Source: Todiramphus chloris collaris
Lineage: Eukaryota > Chordata > Aves > Coraciiformes > Alcedinidae
Assembly (NCBI GenBank): GCA_025345505.1
Contig: JANVCC010000135.1
Coordinates: forward strand, 292,676-356,675
Length of the DNA stretch: 64,000 nt
Reading direction: 5' to 3'
The notes below the pieces were generated by a model. It saw only the letters and a list, made by a program, of their open reading frames with translations. It had not been told where the DNA came from and made no database searches. The position numbers were made by a program, and so were the translations under genes. Below are positions 35,424 through 48,678 of this stretch, one piece after another; position 1 is the first letter of the stretch; each line of letters opens with the position of its first letter.

Positions 35424-35643
35424 TTACCTCATCGCCGAGTGACATTCTCTGCAGCCAGCCAGGCTCAGGACCTGCAGGATCCCTCCCAGCACAGCTACTA
35501 CGACAGCGGGCTGGAGGAATCAGAGACCCCAAGCAGCAAATCATCATCGGGGCCCCGCATCGGGCCACTAGCCCTGCCTGAGGACCACTACGAACGCACC
35601 ACGCCCGATGGCAGCATCGGGGAGATGGAGCACCCTGAGAATG
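35424..35643 (+). CDS. PCDH1: PCDH1 coding exon 4 (residues 998-1070): PP1-docking tail exon
   Basis: The acceptor CTCTCCCAG ends at 35423 and the exon opens in phase 0 with LPHRRVTFSAASQAQDL. The RRVTF at 1001-1005 fits the RVxF motif for protein phosphatase 1 and is the third conserved cytoplasmic motif (CM3) of delta-1 protocadherins. The rest is acidic and serine-rich (HSYYDSGLEESETPSSKSSS, then LALPEDHYERTTPDGSIGEMEHPEN) and closely matches the mammalian long isoform as remembered. The exon ends AATG|GTATGT at 35643, leaving one base of an aspartate codon (phase 1) that is completed by AT at 62913-62914. Only the long isoform contains this exon. Confidence 0.95.
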
Positions 35644-37645
35644 GTATGTGCTCGCGGCACGCGTGCCTGCCCCCTCCCCAGGGACCCTGCACCCAAGGCT
35701 CTTCATCCTTGATGCTTCACCTCCCCCGGTGTGGGTGAGATGGGCCAAGGAGTTTAGTTGGGACAGGCTTGCCACGCTCAAGACTGGTGGGTCTGGGAGG
35801 CTATAGAAGAGGTGAGGCTCAAAGGAGGAGAGCAGCAAGGACACGGTGGGGAGGGGAGAGGTGGGTGAGGGAGGGGACCTCCGAGGGAGGTTAGGAGATA
35901 GGGGAGTGGGAAGGGTTGAGGAGGCAAGAAGGGTTTGGCAGGAGGCAGATGGGTTTGGCATGACGTAGACGGGGGTGGTCCAAGAGGGCAGCACAGGGGT
36001 TGTAGCCCGGCCGATGGTGAGCTTGTGTGCCGCAGCCAGCTGGTCCCATGGGTGCCTGCCCCCGTGGCAGGGGTGCAGGGGTGGTTGGGGTGTAGTGCAG
36101 CTCTCTGTGCTGTAGTGGGTGCCGGAGCTGGGGGAGTTTCCTGGGGAGCAGATGGGGAGAACAGGTTTAGTGGCACAGACTGGGGTGAGAAGATACACGG
36201 AGAGGAGGATCAGAGAGAGCGTGGTGGTGGCAAACCCAAGAGCGATGTGTCCTGCCTTCATTTGGCCCTTCAGGTCACCTCCTGCTCGGGTCCACCTTTA
36301 CCTGAGAACCCCACTGGAGGTGTCTGCAAATCTCACCGCAGGAGAGCTGCCTTTCCCCTGCCCTGGCACAGCTTCCACCCCGGTTCTGCTCTTTGTGCTG
36401 CCTCTGTGCTGCCTGCCTGACTACCCTCAACGAGCCCACTCCCCAAGCTGTCTTCTCTGGTCAGCTTTAGTTGCTTCCTCGGACTTGGCTCTGGCTGTGC
36501 ACATAACATCTACTTTCCTGTACCTGCTGCCTTCTGTGCCTTTGTACTGAGGGGAGGTTGTGGTGGAGCTGGTGAGTTCAAAGAAACCTCTGGGAGGGGA
36601 AAAAAAAGGACATGGAAAGGGTTCTCCTGAAGTCTCCTCCTATTTCTGGAAGTATCCTTGACCTTGGGACAGGTCTGTATGTGGTGTGACAATGGCCGAG
36701 GGTGTATTCAACTGGTTCTGGAGCTGCAAACCTGCTGGGGCCCCCTGTTAAAGAATGCGTGGGGCCCAGGGGAATTTGTGGTCTTGAAGGTCCAGTGGAA
36801 CATTTCTTCCTTCTTCCCAGGTTAGTTCCTGGAGTAACGCTGGTGTTTGCTATGCTACAGCTCTTGAAGCAAGGCATGGTGGTGCCAGATCTGACAGGGT
36901 TCTCAAATCCATTTGTTGCCCTTGCAATAAGAGGTCTTCTCCTGTCCATGAGTGTTGTGCAGCTTGCTTTCTTCCTGAGGGTACCATACAGTCAACAGGG
37001 AAGAGCAGTATGGAGAGGTTCCCGGTGCAGGATGACAGTACTGAGCTTCCCAAATGCCCTTGAGTACCAGCCTGTGCCTGCAAGAGAGGGCTGAAGGGTG
37101 TATAGGCAAGGAGATGCCACATGACTGTACTGAAGGATATCACAGGGCAGTCGTGATGATGGGCCTGGAAGAGGAAATTTTGAGCCTTGAAGGTGAGAGG
37201 ACAACCCAGAGATGATGAGGGAGCAGCAGGACTAAAAGGAGAAAGAGAAGAGAGAGAAGACCTGGAGGGTCTACAGCAGGAGATGGGGGACAGAGAAGGC
37301 TGCCTGTAGTCCTTGGGACGTTTGTTATCTGCCCAATGGGGATGAGCAGACCTGAGGAAGGCTGGGGGACACTGCCCAGAGCAATGGCTCTCACTGGGAC
37401 AGAGTACCCGGTGCGGCTTCCTGCCCACAGCATCACAAAACCTACCTTGCCTTCTGAATTAGGCAGCTTCCTCCCTTTGCACAAGAGCCCAGGAGGAGAA
37501 AAATCACCACACACCCATCCATGAACAAATCCATGTGTGACACAGGCATGAGGAGAGGCTCCCAGGGGATAACCATAACCATGTTCTGCTTGTGTCCCCC
37601 AGCCTGTCCTGGCTCAGCTCTCTTCACATGGCAGTGGTTGGGAAG

Positions 37646-38213
37646 TCACAGAATGCCAGCATGGTGGGGGTTGGAAGGGACCTCTGGAAATCATCTGGTG
37701 CCACCCCCCTGCTCCAGCAGGGTCACCCAGAGCAGGGGGCCCAGGATCACAGTGTCCAGGAGGGTTTGGAATCTCTTCAGAGAAGGAGACTCCACAACTT
37801 CTCTGGACAGCCTGGGCCAGGCTCTGCCACCCTCACAGCAAAGAAGTTTCTCCTCCTGGTCAGGTGGAACTTCCAGGGTTCCAGTTTGTGCCCATTGCCC
37901 CTTGTCCTGTCCCTGGGCACCACTGACAAGAGTCTGGCCCCATCCTTTTGAACCCCAGATGCCTTTTAGCTCTTGCTAAAGCCTCTCAGGCTGCTCTTCT
38001 GCAGCTGAACAGCCCCAGGACTCTCAGCCTTTCCTGGGCGCAGAGATTCTCCAGTCCCCTCAGCATCTTTATAGCCTCTGCTGGCTTCTCTCCAGTAGTT
38101 CCCTGTCTTTCTTGAACTGGGGAGCCCAGAACTGGACTCATACTCCAGAGGTGGCCTCACCAGGGCAGAGAGGGAGGAGAACCTCCCTTGACCTGCTGGC
38201 CACACTATTCTGA
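37646..38213 (-). mobile_element. CR1 LINE copy (3' part), inserted antisense to PCDH1
   Basis: The left end TCACAGAATGCCAGCATGG is the complement of the CR1 3' terminus (ATTCTGTGA octamer). It continues with GGTTGGAAGGGACCTCTGGA, CAGCCTGGGCCAGGCTCTGC, AAAGAAGTTTCTCCTCCTGG, CCCCTTGTCCTGTCCCTGGG, CCTCTGCTGGCTTCTCTCCA and ends after GACCTGCTGGCCACACTATT. About 570 bases of the 3' part of ORF2 plus UTR, 5'-truncated. It is the same subfamily as 39556 and 48679. Confidence 0.93.
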
Positions 38214-39555
38214 ATGAATCTGTAAGTCAGGCTCCAATACCTGCAGCAGATGTCCTACCTGTACAAACCAGGTTCAGTGCCGAGGCCACAGCAGGCCAAG
38301 GCTCTGGGGAATCCACTGGCATTAACCCTCTCTGGTCCTGGTGCTCTGCAGATAATCTGTGACAGGCAGCTCCATGAACTTGAGGGGCTGGGGTCATGGT
38401 CACGATCTGCTAAGCAGAGTATGAGGGGAGCTCTGGCACCAGGCCAGGTGATTTGGAGATTGTGAGGTACTGGTCGTGTTAGGTCAGTTCACCAGAGTTG
38501 TGTTTCCCACAGTCCACCTGACCAAGGTGTGGCACCTCAGACCTCTCTGTCTTGTTCATCCAGAGAAGGGTCAAGTCTTACTTCCTACAAAGAGTCTCCA
38601 GTGATGTGGGACCATCATGACCCTTTTGGAAACTGTCTCACCACGCCCTTGTCTTGGCTGCTCAAGCAGCACCAGCCCCCAAAGAGATCAGATTTTGTCT
38701 CTTGTGAAACTAGGAAGACGAAGCCATTCTTGACCTTCTATTAAACTGAAGAGATGAGTTGGATCCCACACGCCCTATCTCGCGGCACGAGCGCAAGACT
38801 GACACGACTGTGCATTTTCTAGGCTTTCATCTAGTTATAAATATCCAACATAACAGGGCTTCCATTGCTTTCTCCAGGAGATTATCCCTGCAGCCGAACC
38901 AATCTGATAAGCAAGTATGCAAGGCTATTTATAGCTCTTCAACTGGAAGACAGATCCATGCCTTTTCTTTGTAGATGGTTCTTCACTTGATTAACACACA
39001 TATCAGTGTCCTCCTTTTTTGGACACTTTTTACTGTGCAGACTGCAGTAAAATGCTGTATTGCAGGGGCTGAGCCAGGTCCTTTTCAGGAGAAATTACGA
39101 TGTTTCTGATGAAGACTTCTCCAGGATCTTGGCACTGATGTGCCATCTCCTCAGTCATCCCAGGCATTTGTCATCCCTGGTATTTTACCTAGCTGCCCAC
39201 TGTTTCCTCCCCAACATTTTGCCATGCTGTTATCCACTTCTGTGGGTTACGCTGAGCTGGGAACCGAGCTTAGTCTCCCACTTGGCCACCCGTTGCTTTT
39301 GCTAAAGACATCTGCTCCCCGCTGTAGCACAGATTTGCTTTAGTTGGAAGGAGCCTGGGAGTGATTCTGCTCTGCAGAGGATCTGCCCTGCCATAATGCA
39401 TGTAGAGCTTGGATTAGGGAAGTGCCAGTCTCTCCACTGACAATGGAAAGTATTTAGTCAGGTTACAGGACCAAATATGGGCAGTTTAGGAAATGTTACC
39501 TGAAGGCTGTTTCATTCTGTCCTGGTGGTACAAAGGTACCTGAGATTGCAGAATT

Positions 39556-40100
39556 CTGTCATGGAAAGTATAGGAAGGGACCTCCGGAGATCATCTGGTG
39601 CCACCCCCCTGCTCCAGGAGGGTCACCCAGAGCAGGGGGCCCAGGATCACAGTATCCAGGAGGGTTTGGAATCTCTCCAGAGAAGGAGAGTCCACAACCT
39701 CTCTGGGCAGCCTGGGCCAGGCTCTGCCACCCTCACAGCAAAGAAGTTTCTCCTCCTGGTCAGATGGAACTTCCAGGGTTCCAGTTTGTGCCCATTGCCC
39801 CTTGTCCTGTCACTGGGCACCACTGACAAGAGTCTGGCCCCATCCTCCTGCCCCTTGGGCAGGAGCTCTTGCTCAGCATTGCTCAGCTCCCCTCTCAGAC
39901 TGCTCTTTTACACCTGAACAGCCCCAGGACTCTCAGCCTTTCCTGGGCGCAGAGATGCTCCAGTACTTTCAGCACCTTTGTAGCTTCCGCTGGGCTCTCT
40001 CCAGTAGTTCCCTCTCTTGAACTGGGGAGCCCAGAACTGGACCCAATACTCCAGAGGCAGCCTCACCAGGGCAGAGTAGAGGGGTAGGAGAACCTCACTG
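39556..40100 (-). mobile_element. CR1 LINE copy (3' part), antisense to PCDH1
   Basis: Same subfamily as the 37646 element and near-identical over most of its length (AGGAAGGGACCTCCGGAGAT, CCCTTGTCCTGTCACTGGGC). The terminal octamer end is degraded (GTCATGGAAAGTATAGG). It ends near GGGTAGGAGAACCTCACTG. Confidence 0.92.
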
Positions 40101-40259
40101 AAGATGGGATAATGTCATCACTGAGATGGCAATACATTGGATGAAGTATTTCTGAATTGTGTTCTTCACTCTGCAGAACAGGGGGAACGCTTTATCTGGT
40201 TTCTCCCCATTATTTAAAGTGAGGACCCCATGCCATTTTTAATGCATGGTATTACAACC

Positions 40260-40425
40260 CCGCATTGAATATGTAATTAACAATCATCTCAGGAGCTTTC
40301 ACAATGCACTTAGTGTGGTAGTGTCTGTACTTCACAGACGTTAATGAGTTTATCCTCACAGCTCCCCTTCCAGGGAAGAAATTCCCCCATAGCTGGGGAA
40401 TGAAACAGAAAATGATAATCTGCAT
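40260..40425. mobile_element. old MIR/L2-like SINE relic (tentative)
   Basis: The run TTTCACAATGCAC, then ACGTTAATGAGTTTATCCTC, ACAGCTCCCCTTCCAGGGAA, then CCCCCATAGCTGGGGAATGA matches the common amniote interspersed-repeat pattern CACAATCTTTAATG...TATCCTCACAACACCCCTG...TATCCCCATTTTACAGATGG. Heavily diverged. Confidence 0.4.
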
Positions 40426-40839
40426 TTCTGAGACGTCTGCTGGCTTTGGGTGAGCCCCTGGATGAGCTGGCAGGCTCCTCAGTCTGCTCTTTTTGGAAGG
40501 CAAGAGCCTCCGTAGCATCCCAGTGCTCCTGAGCTATGAGGCAGGTCTCCAGCTGCTCTTGGACAGCGAAGCCGAGGCTGCATCAGTGGCCTCCGGGCAG
40601 CTGCTGACGTACGAGGCGCGAGCAGCGTGGCTTTGGGACTTTGTGGCAGAGCTAAATGTAAAACCCTCTCGCCTGGTTCATAGCCACAGGCTTTTCTGAC
40701 AAGACCAGCCTTTTTTTTCCTCATAGCCTCCTACCTCCTCTGTATGCCTCGGCACAGCTTGAGCAAATGAATTGAGATACCATTTCCAGGGTTCGACTGC
40801 TGGGCTTCATAAAACCCTTTCAGTCCAAATTTTCCTTTG

Positions 40840-40965
40840 TTTCAAGAAAGGTTGGTAGATTGATGCATTGTAATGCCAGAAGGAGCAGCTTGTCTAACCC
40901 CTGTGTGAGGCAAGCCGTAAAACTTCATCCCGTGATTTCTTGCGTCTTACCGTGACTTAGCAGGA
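40840..40965. mobile_element. old amniote interspersed-repeat relic (tentative)
   Basis: GCCAGAAGGAGCAGCTTGTC, TAACCCCTGTGTGAGGCAAG, CCGTAAAACTTCATCCCGTG resembles the sauropsid repeat pattern GGCCAGAAGGGACC...TCTAGTCTGACCTCCTGTA...CGCAGGCCAGAGAATCTCACCCA. Recognised from memory of the pattern only. Confidence 0.3.
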
Positions 40966-41888
40966 GCGCTGCTTTGGAGAGGGCCCAGTTTTGATAGCAG
41001 GTTGCCAATGGTGGCAAGCGTGCGAGACTCCTGGTGAGCCCTTCCAGTGGTAGGTCCTCTCTGCCCCCCAGTTTCACAAGCCTGCACTTAAGTTCTGCTT
41101 GAGTTGCTCCTGCTTCTTTCCATTGAATCTTATCACGCTAGAAGACACCTCACTGGATGCGTAGATCACGTGCAAGCAAGTCAATGTTTAAAGTTCTCTT
41201 TGATATGCTCAACAACTGAGTCGAGTCCCATACTGTGAGCAGAGCCAACCAAGACATTTTGGCAGCTGGGTCTCTCTTCCTTTCCTCCCACCCTTCCTTG
41301 TGCTCCTCCCAGCCACTGCCATCTGCTGCTGACGCCACCACAGACCTGCAGCCCCATTCCTGAGCAGCAGCAACATCTGGCACATCTTGGATGTATGTGC
41401 CGCTTTTTGGCACCCCTTGCCAAGGCAGCCAGGGGAGAGATTTTCCTCCTGCTCCCCTTTGCTACACTTCTGATCAGAGTTCAGGTTTCTGGTTCCTTCG
41501 TATCATTTTCTTCTCTGCATGGTTGCCAGTTTGCCAGCAACCTTTTAGCAGCGTGGCTGTGTCCAGACGATAGCCCGCAGTTCTCCAGCAGCACTCGGTG
41601 GCATCCATCGCAGTGCCAGGAGCAGAGATGATGTGACTCTAGGCTTTGACTGCATGGTCTCTTGTGTGTCCATCGCACGCCGACAGAATTGCTTCTGGCT
41701 AGAGCTGGGCTGCGCACGCGACCTGCAGTATCACAGCAACTTGAGAAGGCGGGTGGCTCAGAAGAGGACACCCCAGCCAACGGTCCCTTCTCACTGCTCG
41801 TGGTGATGAGGTGGATTTGCAGCACTGGGCAGCCACTACCTCCTGTCTTCTGCTTAGTGTCAGCCTGATCATGAGCTTCTTCCCCTCC

Positions 41889-42045
41889 AGGATTGCCCAG
41901 GCTTCCCAGGGCAGCGGTGGAGTCCCCATGACCCCTTGAGGGGTTTCGAAGCCATGGAGATGTGGTGACCTGGCAGTGCTGGGGGAACGGTTAGACTTGA
42001 TGATCTGAAAGGTCTCTTCCAACCAAAACAATACCATGATTCTTT
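41889..42045 (+). mobile_element. CR1 LINE 3'-end fragment, sense to PCDH1
   Basis: GATTGCCCAGGCTTCCCAGG, GGTTTCGAAGCCATGGAGAT, GGTTAGACTTGATGATCTGA, AAGGTCTCTTCCAACCAAAA, ending CCATGATTCT. This is the mirror of the left ends at 52692 and 56323. 5'-truncated to about 160 bases. Confidence 0.9.
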
Positions 42046-45000
42046 TTAAGGTTCTCACTGCTATTGTTATTCAGTTCCTTCCAGCCAGCAGATGGGACAG
42101 AAAAAAATTACTTTCTGTCTCCTCTTCTGGCAGAGTGAAGTCTCCAGATCTTAAAACCCTTTTTTTGCATTATCTTTAAATGTCCCTTTTGTTTTGCAGA
42201 AAGTGTTCCAGGCACATGTTCAGTCTGCAAATTTCTTTCTCAAACGTCCCCTGCAGCGTTTTTGCTTTGTGGCAGAGAGCTGAGGAATGTTTTTGCCCGA
42301 GAGATCCCGTCTGGGATGAGGGATTCAAGCTGACTCTGTGCCGGCCCCAGTCAAACACTGGTGAGCCCAGATAGGTTGTCTGGAACACAAATCTCCTCTG
42401 TTACTGAAAGATCTCACACCTTGTGGGAGGAGACAGAGGGTATGATGTAGGATGGGATAAATGTTGCTGTCTGTGGAGTAAAGAATTATGGTGGCTGGCT
42501 GGCACTGTGTACCAGTCTGCCCTTTGCTGACTGAGAACCAGGAGGTCACATGTCTGACCAGCTGAGGAGACCATTGGCTTGGGTGTAACTGGTGCCTGGA
42601 CTCCTCTCTAGCAGGAGGAACCAACATTGTGGTGTTTTGTTTTTTTTTTTAAGTGACCTGCAGCCCTTTCCTTTTTAACACTGACTGTTGACATCAGGGC
42701 TGGAATTACTTATTGTAGATGTTTGGTCATTACTAGCAGTTTCTAAGACCAGGGTCTCTGTGACCATCTTCTGCATCTGCTCTGCTTCCACAAAGTATGG
42801 CCAGCTTTCTCAGTGGTCTTCAACTCTACAGGCATCTGCATTTCTCCATAAGACATTGTGAGCTTCTCTACTTTCTCCACTTAGTTTGTTCACCCTCCCA
42901 AGACAGCTTCTGATTTTCCTAATCCCTACTGAAGAGGGACATGGGAAAAGATGTTTATCACGAGAGACGGCATCGGACAGATTGCAAATGGTCCTGGATT
43001 ACACCATCTTGGTTTCAACATGCCATTTCCGCCTGAGCTGTAATTTCAAACTTGTTCTCACCCTATTTCTTTTCTGTTTTTTTTTTTTTTTCCCTCATAT
43101 TTTCCAGCAGCTGTGCTTGGGTAAACTCTTCTCTTACGAAAGAGCAGTTCAGGTCAGAGCAGTTGTGACGTGCCACGTCAACCAGGTCACCTTCCCTAGT
43201 TGTACCAAGGATCTCAGGGTGAAGAGGGTACAGCTGCTTTTTCTTCCCCAGACTGACACGTACATTGCTACCAGCTACAGAGAATACCTTTAATCCTCTA
43301 AAGACCTTCTAAGAAGGATGCTACTTGCTCCAGACATTGTCCAAAATAGCTTTAATAATTTATTTGACAGTGTCTTTCTTGTCTCACAGGATTATGAGGT
43401 AGCACCCGTGTTAAGATTGTCCTCAGGTTCTCCAAAGATCCTTGGCAGATCCTGGACATCTTTAGAGGAGTTATTGGAAGGAATCAAATTTCCCTGTTGG
43501 TTTCTGATTGCTTTTTTGACCCTTTCTGCCCCTGAACTTTAGTTGCGTTATGTGAATATGAAAAATCTAGGCAGACAGTCATTCTGAGTCAATGCCCAAG
43601 AGACAAAAAGCTTCATATTTCAGTAGAAAGGTGCCTTCTCTTGGAGAATATATATGTCCCTATGGCTGTATGTGTGCATCCTGCATTTGAGATTGGAGTT
43701 TTTGAGGTTTTTGCTGTTCCTTGCCATCCTGGGCTGTGACATCTTCCATTGCCTCTTGCTGTCTGTGGCAAGATGATGGAAATTGGTGAATGTCACCTCC
43801 CTTCTTCTGTGTCCTTCATGTTCTTCCTGCTCTGAACTTACAGGATGGAGGAAATCCTGTTGTTTTTCCTAATCTTTATTCTTTCTTCCATTTTGAAGCC
43901 TGACCCAACACAGTCCTCCCCCTGTGCTATCGTGAGTGCACATCTCAGGGAGATGCCCCTGCTCTAAACTGGCTGATTTACTGGGCAATGCAGCAGAGAC
44001 CACAGGCTTGGAGAATATGCTGAAAGCTGGCCCCAAACTCACCTTGCCACTCACTCTTCCCTGTTCACTGGGTTTGGTCAGGTTCACAGCAAACTTTGAG
44101 GCTTTTCTTATAGGAACCAACTGCAAACAGATAGGTCCATAGAATTTTTATCTAAGAACTAAAAAATAAGCTTATGCAGGGAAAAACTCTTCTAATGTCC
44201 AAGGTAAAGGAGGATTTCCCAGTCTGCCAGACTAGAGCGACCAAGCAATGTTATGTACCTCCTCCAGTCCAGGACAGGAACACTTTCCCCCACCATTTCA
44301 TCTCAGCAGGCCTGGGGCTGGGTCATAGCTCTCACCTGGCAGGACATGCCCTCCTAGAGACATTGAAACAGAGAATGCTTCACCTTCACGAGGTGGCTGC
44401 AAGGTGAGGTGTAGGTTACTGCCACTCAGTCCTCACAGGACTTGGGTTTTTTTTGCTTTTCCTTGGCAATGGTTGCAAATGGTCACACAGTTATTCTTAT
44501 CTGGACCAAATCTAAACACACTTTTGGTATAAAGCCTATTTTAACAGAGAGACTTTACGTCATCCTCAAATTATTCATGGGTTCAGCTCAAGTTCGCTTA
44601 AGTCTGTTGCAGGAAGAAGCTTGCAGAATTAGATCCTCACCAGGAATGCGAGGGTGGGTCCCTTCTTCGCTTGTACCATGCTGCTCTCCAGAGAGGACAA
44701 TTCCTCAGAGTGAGGGGTTGATTGGATGAAGCTCCTTCAGACTCTTCTTTTACATTGTTGGTTTTTCTTTTTAATAATGTTTTAAAATATGTATTTGAAC
44801 AGGGCTTGAGACCTGGTGTCCTGCCTTTGGACAGGTGCTCTGGAGCAATTGCAGATGGTCCATGTGACATCCATGGGGAAGAGCCAGCAGCTGAGTTCTG
44901 AGCATTTCTGCTGATGAACCTGTTAACCACAGCCAGCATCCCGTGCATTTTGGAAGCAAGAGTGCCAAAAGAGGCAGCTCTCCTCCTCTCTGCCTTGGTT

Positions 45001-47812
45001 TGCTCATTGCTGTCCCTGTGCCACGTGCTCTGTTGTGCCAACACAGCCGTTTGGCAGTGTGGTGAACTGGACTGGGGAGCTGGTCAGGCTGAGCTTTTGT
45101 TGGATCACTTCTTCTATTTATTTTTTTTTTTGGTGCCATTATTACACTTCAGAGTAATTTTCCTAACCTGACTACTCTGGGGCTCCACAAAGAGCTGAAC
45201 GTGCAGAAAGAGGGGATTTAGTGGAAGGGCAGGGAGCGGGCAGACGAGGTCGGTGTTCAGGTTTAGAATACGTCTAAACCAGAAAAAGCGACCATGTGTA
45301 AAAGCAATAGACAACCCGGATCCCTCAGCAGTCTCAGACTATTCGTTGTTTTCAAAGACCTGCTTCCTTAGAAAGCTCCTTTTGAAGTAATTTGACGTGC
45401 CATTTCCAGCTCCTGTGTGATCTGACTCAGTTATTTCCCCTTTATCCGCCTCCGAATGCTCCTGAACATCTCTATAAACCTTCCTGCTTGGCAGTACCTC
45501 TTCCCATATAAAGGGACCTGCATTAGTGTGGATTTAAACTTAATGCTAGAGAAGCTTATGAAGTCTCCCATTTGAGCTTCTTGAGGACTTCACACCGCAT
45601 TTTCTACCTCATAAAAATAGCATGTACCTGAGTTTGAAGGATCGGTCAGGTGTAGATCCCTCGGGTGGAAAATCCCTCTTGTAGGCATGAGATAGAGGAT
45701 AAGGGATTCGTTCCTGTCCCCAGTGAAATCAATGTGAGCTTTGCTATTGAGACAGGTCAAATGTCAGTCTCAGATGTTCGCTCTTCCCCAGGATTTTATC
45801 CTTTGTGCTCTCTCTATTACTGAATCTCTCTTCCTGTCTCCTTCTCACAAGCTCTCATCCATCCTGATTTGAAGTCACCTCCATTAAGTGGTTGTAACGC
45901 TAGCTCTTTGCTTTACTTGCAGAGAGGACACTCCATAAATCTAACATTAGTCATGGCATCTGGCGAGAGATACCAAGGATAGGCTGCTTTGACTCAGAGC
46001 TTAGCTAACCGTATCAGCCCCTGTGTTTGCCTTCCCTTTCAGAGAGCTGAGCTTCCCCGCCAGGAACCAGGGCTCATTTCATGTGAGCTGATGCAACCAT
46101 GCAGTCTGCTCAGGGCCAGTGCCAACGCAACGGCAGTGTAGAGGAGCCACGTGCTGGTCAGCAACTTCTTCCTTTGGCAGTGTGCTTGGACTTAGGCTTT
46201 CTTTCCAACACCTCAGCCCTTTCTATCCAGTCTGAGCAGGACTTTCAACAAGCAGAAATGGGGGAAGCTTATGTGCTCCGTGGCTGGTGGGCTCCGTTTT
46301 CTCATTCAGGCACATCTAGACAGGTCTCAGAGGCATCTAGTAACAAGTTCATGTCTGTTGTTATGGGAGACCACAGCGGGATGGAGAAGGGGCTGAGCCT
46401 TTGCAGGAGGCACAAGCCTTCTCAGATAATCTCTGCCATGGGCTTCATCCTCATTCCTCATGAGGAAGAAGGGCTGCACCTCACTGGTGGTAGAACAGGA
46501 CTGCCCAGGGTCTGATGGACACCAAGTCCTACATGGATGGTCCTTCTACCTCCATATCACTAAAACCATAAAGACAGATCTTGTTCTTGAGCTTTGAGGC
46601 CAACTGTCCCAGCACAGCTCATGTCTATCAGGCTGAGCTCTTTCAGTCAGTGTTGCTTCATCCATCACATCCTTTGTGAAGGGTTCCTCCTCCGCAGTGC
46701 TCAACCCCAAACTGCACCAGGACACTTGGCTGGCAGAGAGCTGCTGCTCTGAACCAGCTGAAAAGCAGGTTCAGAATGAGCCAGCTGATGAGGACAGTGC
46801 TCATGGTGGGTCTTGGAGATGCTTAGATTTTCACTCCAGCACAGGGCTGGTGTTATCGGGTTTAACTTATTGTCCATTTACAGTCATGTAGGGTAAAGTG
46901 CCAAAAATGCCATGAGGCAGGAATAAATCAGCTGGGATGTGTGAGAGGGTGTGTGCCTCCATTTAGTCTACGTGTGTTCACATACTTCCTCAGATATAAA
47001 AGGTAGAACCTTCTTACACAGATAAACCCTCTGTGCAAGAAACACTGGGAGAGGCTGGGGAAGGGATCCGGCAGAGAAAGGCAGAATGCTGGAGAACACA
47101 GGCACAGGTTCATAAACCCAGCAATTCTTCATTAGTTATATGTCTCTGTCTGTTTTAAAACGACCTTGCTTGGAAGTGGAAAAAAAAACCAACCAAGGAG
47201 GGCAGAGAGAGAAAGGAGGGGAGGGTTAGGATGCGATCTTTGTTCAGAGATGTGTCAGAGCAGCATGTTGTGTTGTTTTATAGCTGCTGAGGAAAGAGAA
47301 GATGGAGTAGGGAACGTAAAATGACAGAGAGTGAGTAGATGTGATATTTGCCTGATGTATTTTGCTGGTAATTAGTGTAATGCCAATTAGACATAAGTAA
47401 TCTTTTTTTTTTTCTTTTTTTCCTTCAGCTGTATAAATTATTGCTTGAAAATATGCCAACTAAACCCAAGATATTAAACTTTGAGGGATATGGAGATCTC
47501 TGTTCCTTGAGGATCTCTAGATGAAATTACCCAGACAACAGGGACCTTGACAAAAGCAAGATTTATTATATCTAGAAAGAAAACGAATCAAAGCAAAAGA
47601 AATTGTGTATTCCGTGTCTAGCGGCTTGCTGCTTATTAGCCACACAGGAAGGGGCACCCACAGAGATGCAGATAAATCAGCGAGAGAAGGCAAATATCTT
47701 GCCTTCCCTGACAACAATGCTGCTTCCATGGTATTGTTCACCCTGCCAGCTCCCCAACCCTGCCCGTGTTCGGGCAGCTTCCCACCCCAGGTGAACCCCG
47801 TTGCCCACGCGC

Positions 47813-47839
47813 CTCTTCTTCTTCTTCTTCTTCCTTCTC
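47813..47839. repeat. (CTT)n microsatellite
   Basis: CTTCTTCTTCTT array in intron 4. Confidence 0.9.
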
Positions 47840-48678
47840 CACCCCGTGTTTTCTCTCTTTGCTAACCCACATCATAAGACACGGGACTCTGGTTGGTTTA
47901 TTTCTTGGTCCCTCAGGACATAAACCTCCTTAATGATGATTAATGGCTTCCTTCAGAGGGTCAATTGCTGATCTCAGACCTCTCGAATCACAGATCCTTT
48001 GGAGGTCTCTACCTGTGCAGTTCTGGGCTGCTCTCTCAAACAGGTAAATCACTGCTCTGCTCAACACTATGTACACATTTTCTATTGCAGAAGGAGCAGA
48101 TCTGCTGTTACTGGCTTCTCCCTTTTGAAAACCAATCTGTACAAATTACGCCTTTGCACTGATTCTGGAAGTTTTCATACGCCTCTGGTGGACCGTGGAA
48201 CCCAAACCTTCTCGTGACCATCCTTCTGCTGTGCTTTGGGGGGTGACAGAGCTGGCGAATCCCCTTTGCCAATCTGCCTCGAAGGCAAGGTGCTGATGTA
48301 GCCCCGTTGTCCTGCCAGGATGTTAGGCAGCAGGTTTAGTCCTCGCTCTTTAAAGCATCTTTTATTCATTCGGCGCCTTTAGGACTGCCTCTGGCAGGTC
48401 TCCCTCGAGTGATGCAAACTTTATTGCATCTAACCTCCAGCAGTCTGTAAACTGCAGCACCCAGGCGTAGCTGGAGGTTGATATTCCCTATCGGAAGCAA
48501 TTATCCTTCTTTTTCCCCTCTCTCCCACAAGAGTGCCTTTCTGCCGTCCTAAAACAAATACAGTGCAGAGCAGTACTCATCGGGATCTGGGGTTTTTTCC
48601 CTGGGTCTTCCCAAACAAAGCCTAACCAGTCTGCCCCAATCCTAAACCTCCCCATTTCCATCATCACACTGATTCTGA

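Noticed and set aside
36702-37094. 130-codon + strand frame with hydrophobic segments in intron 4
   Set aside because: Looked membrane-protein-like, but no family recognised, no splice or promoter context; composition could arise by chance.
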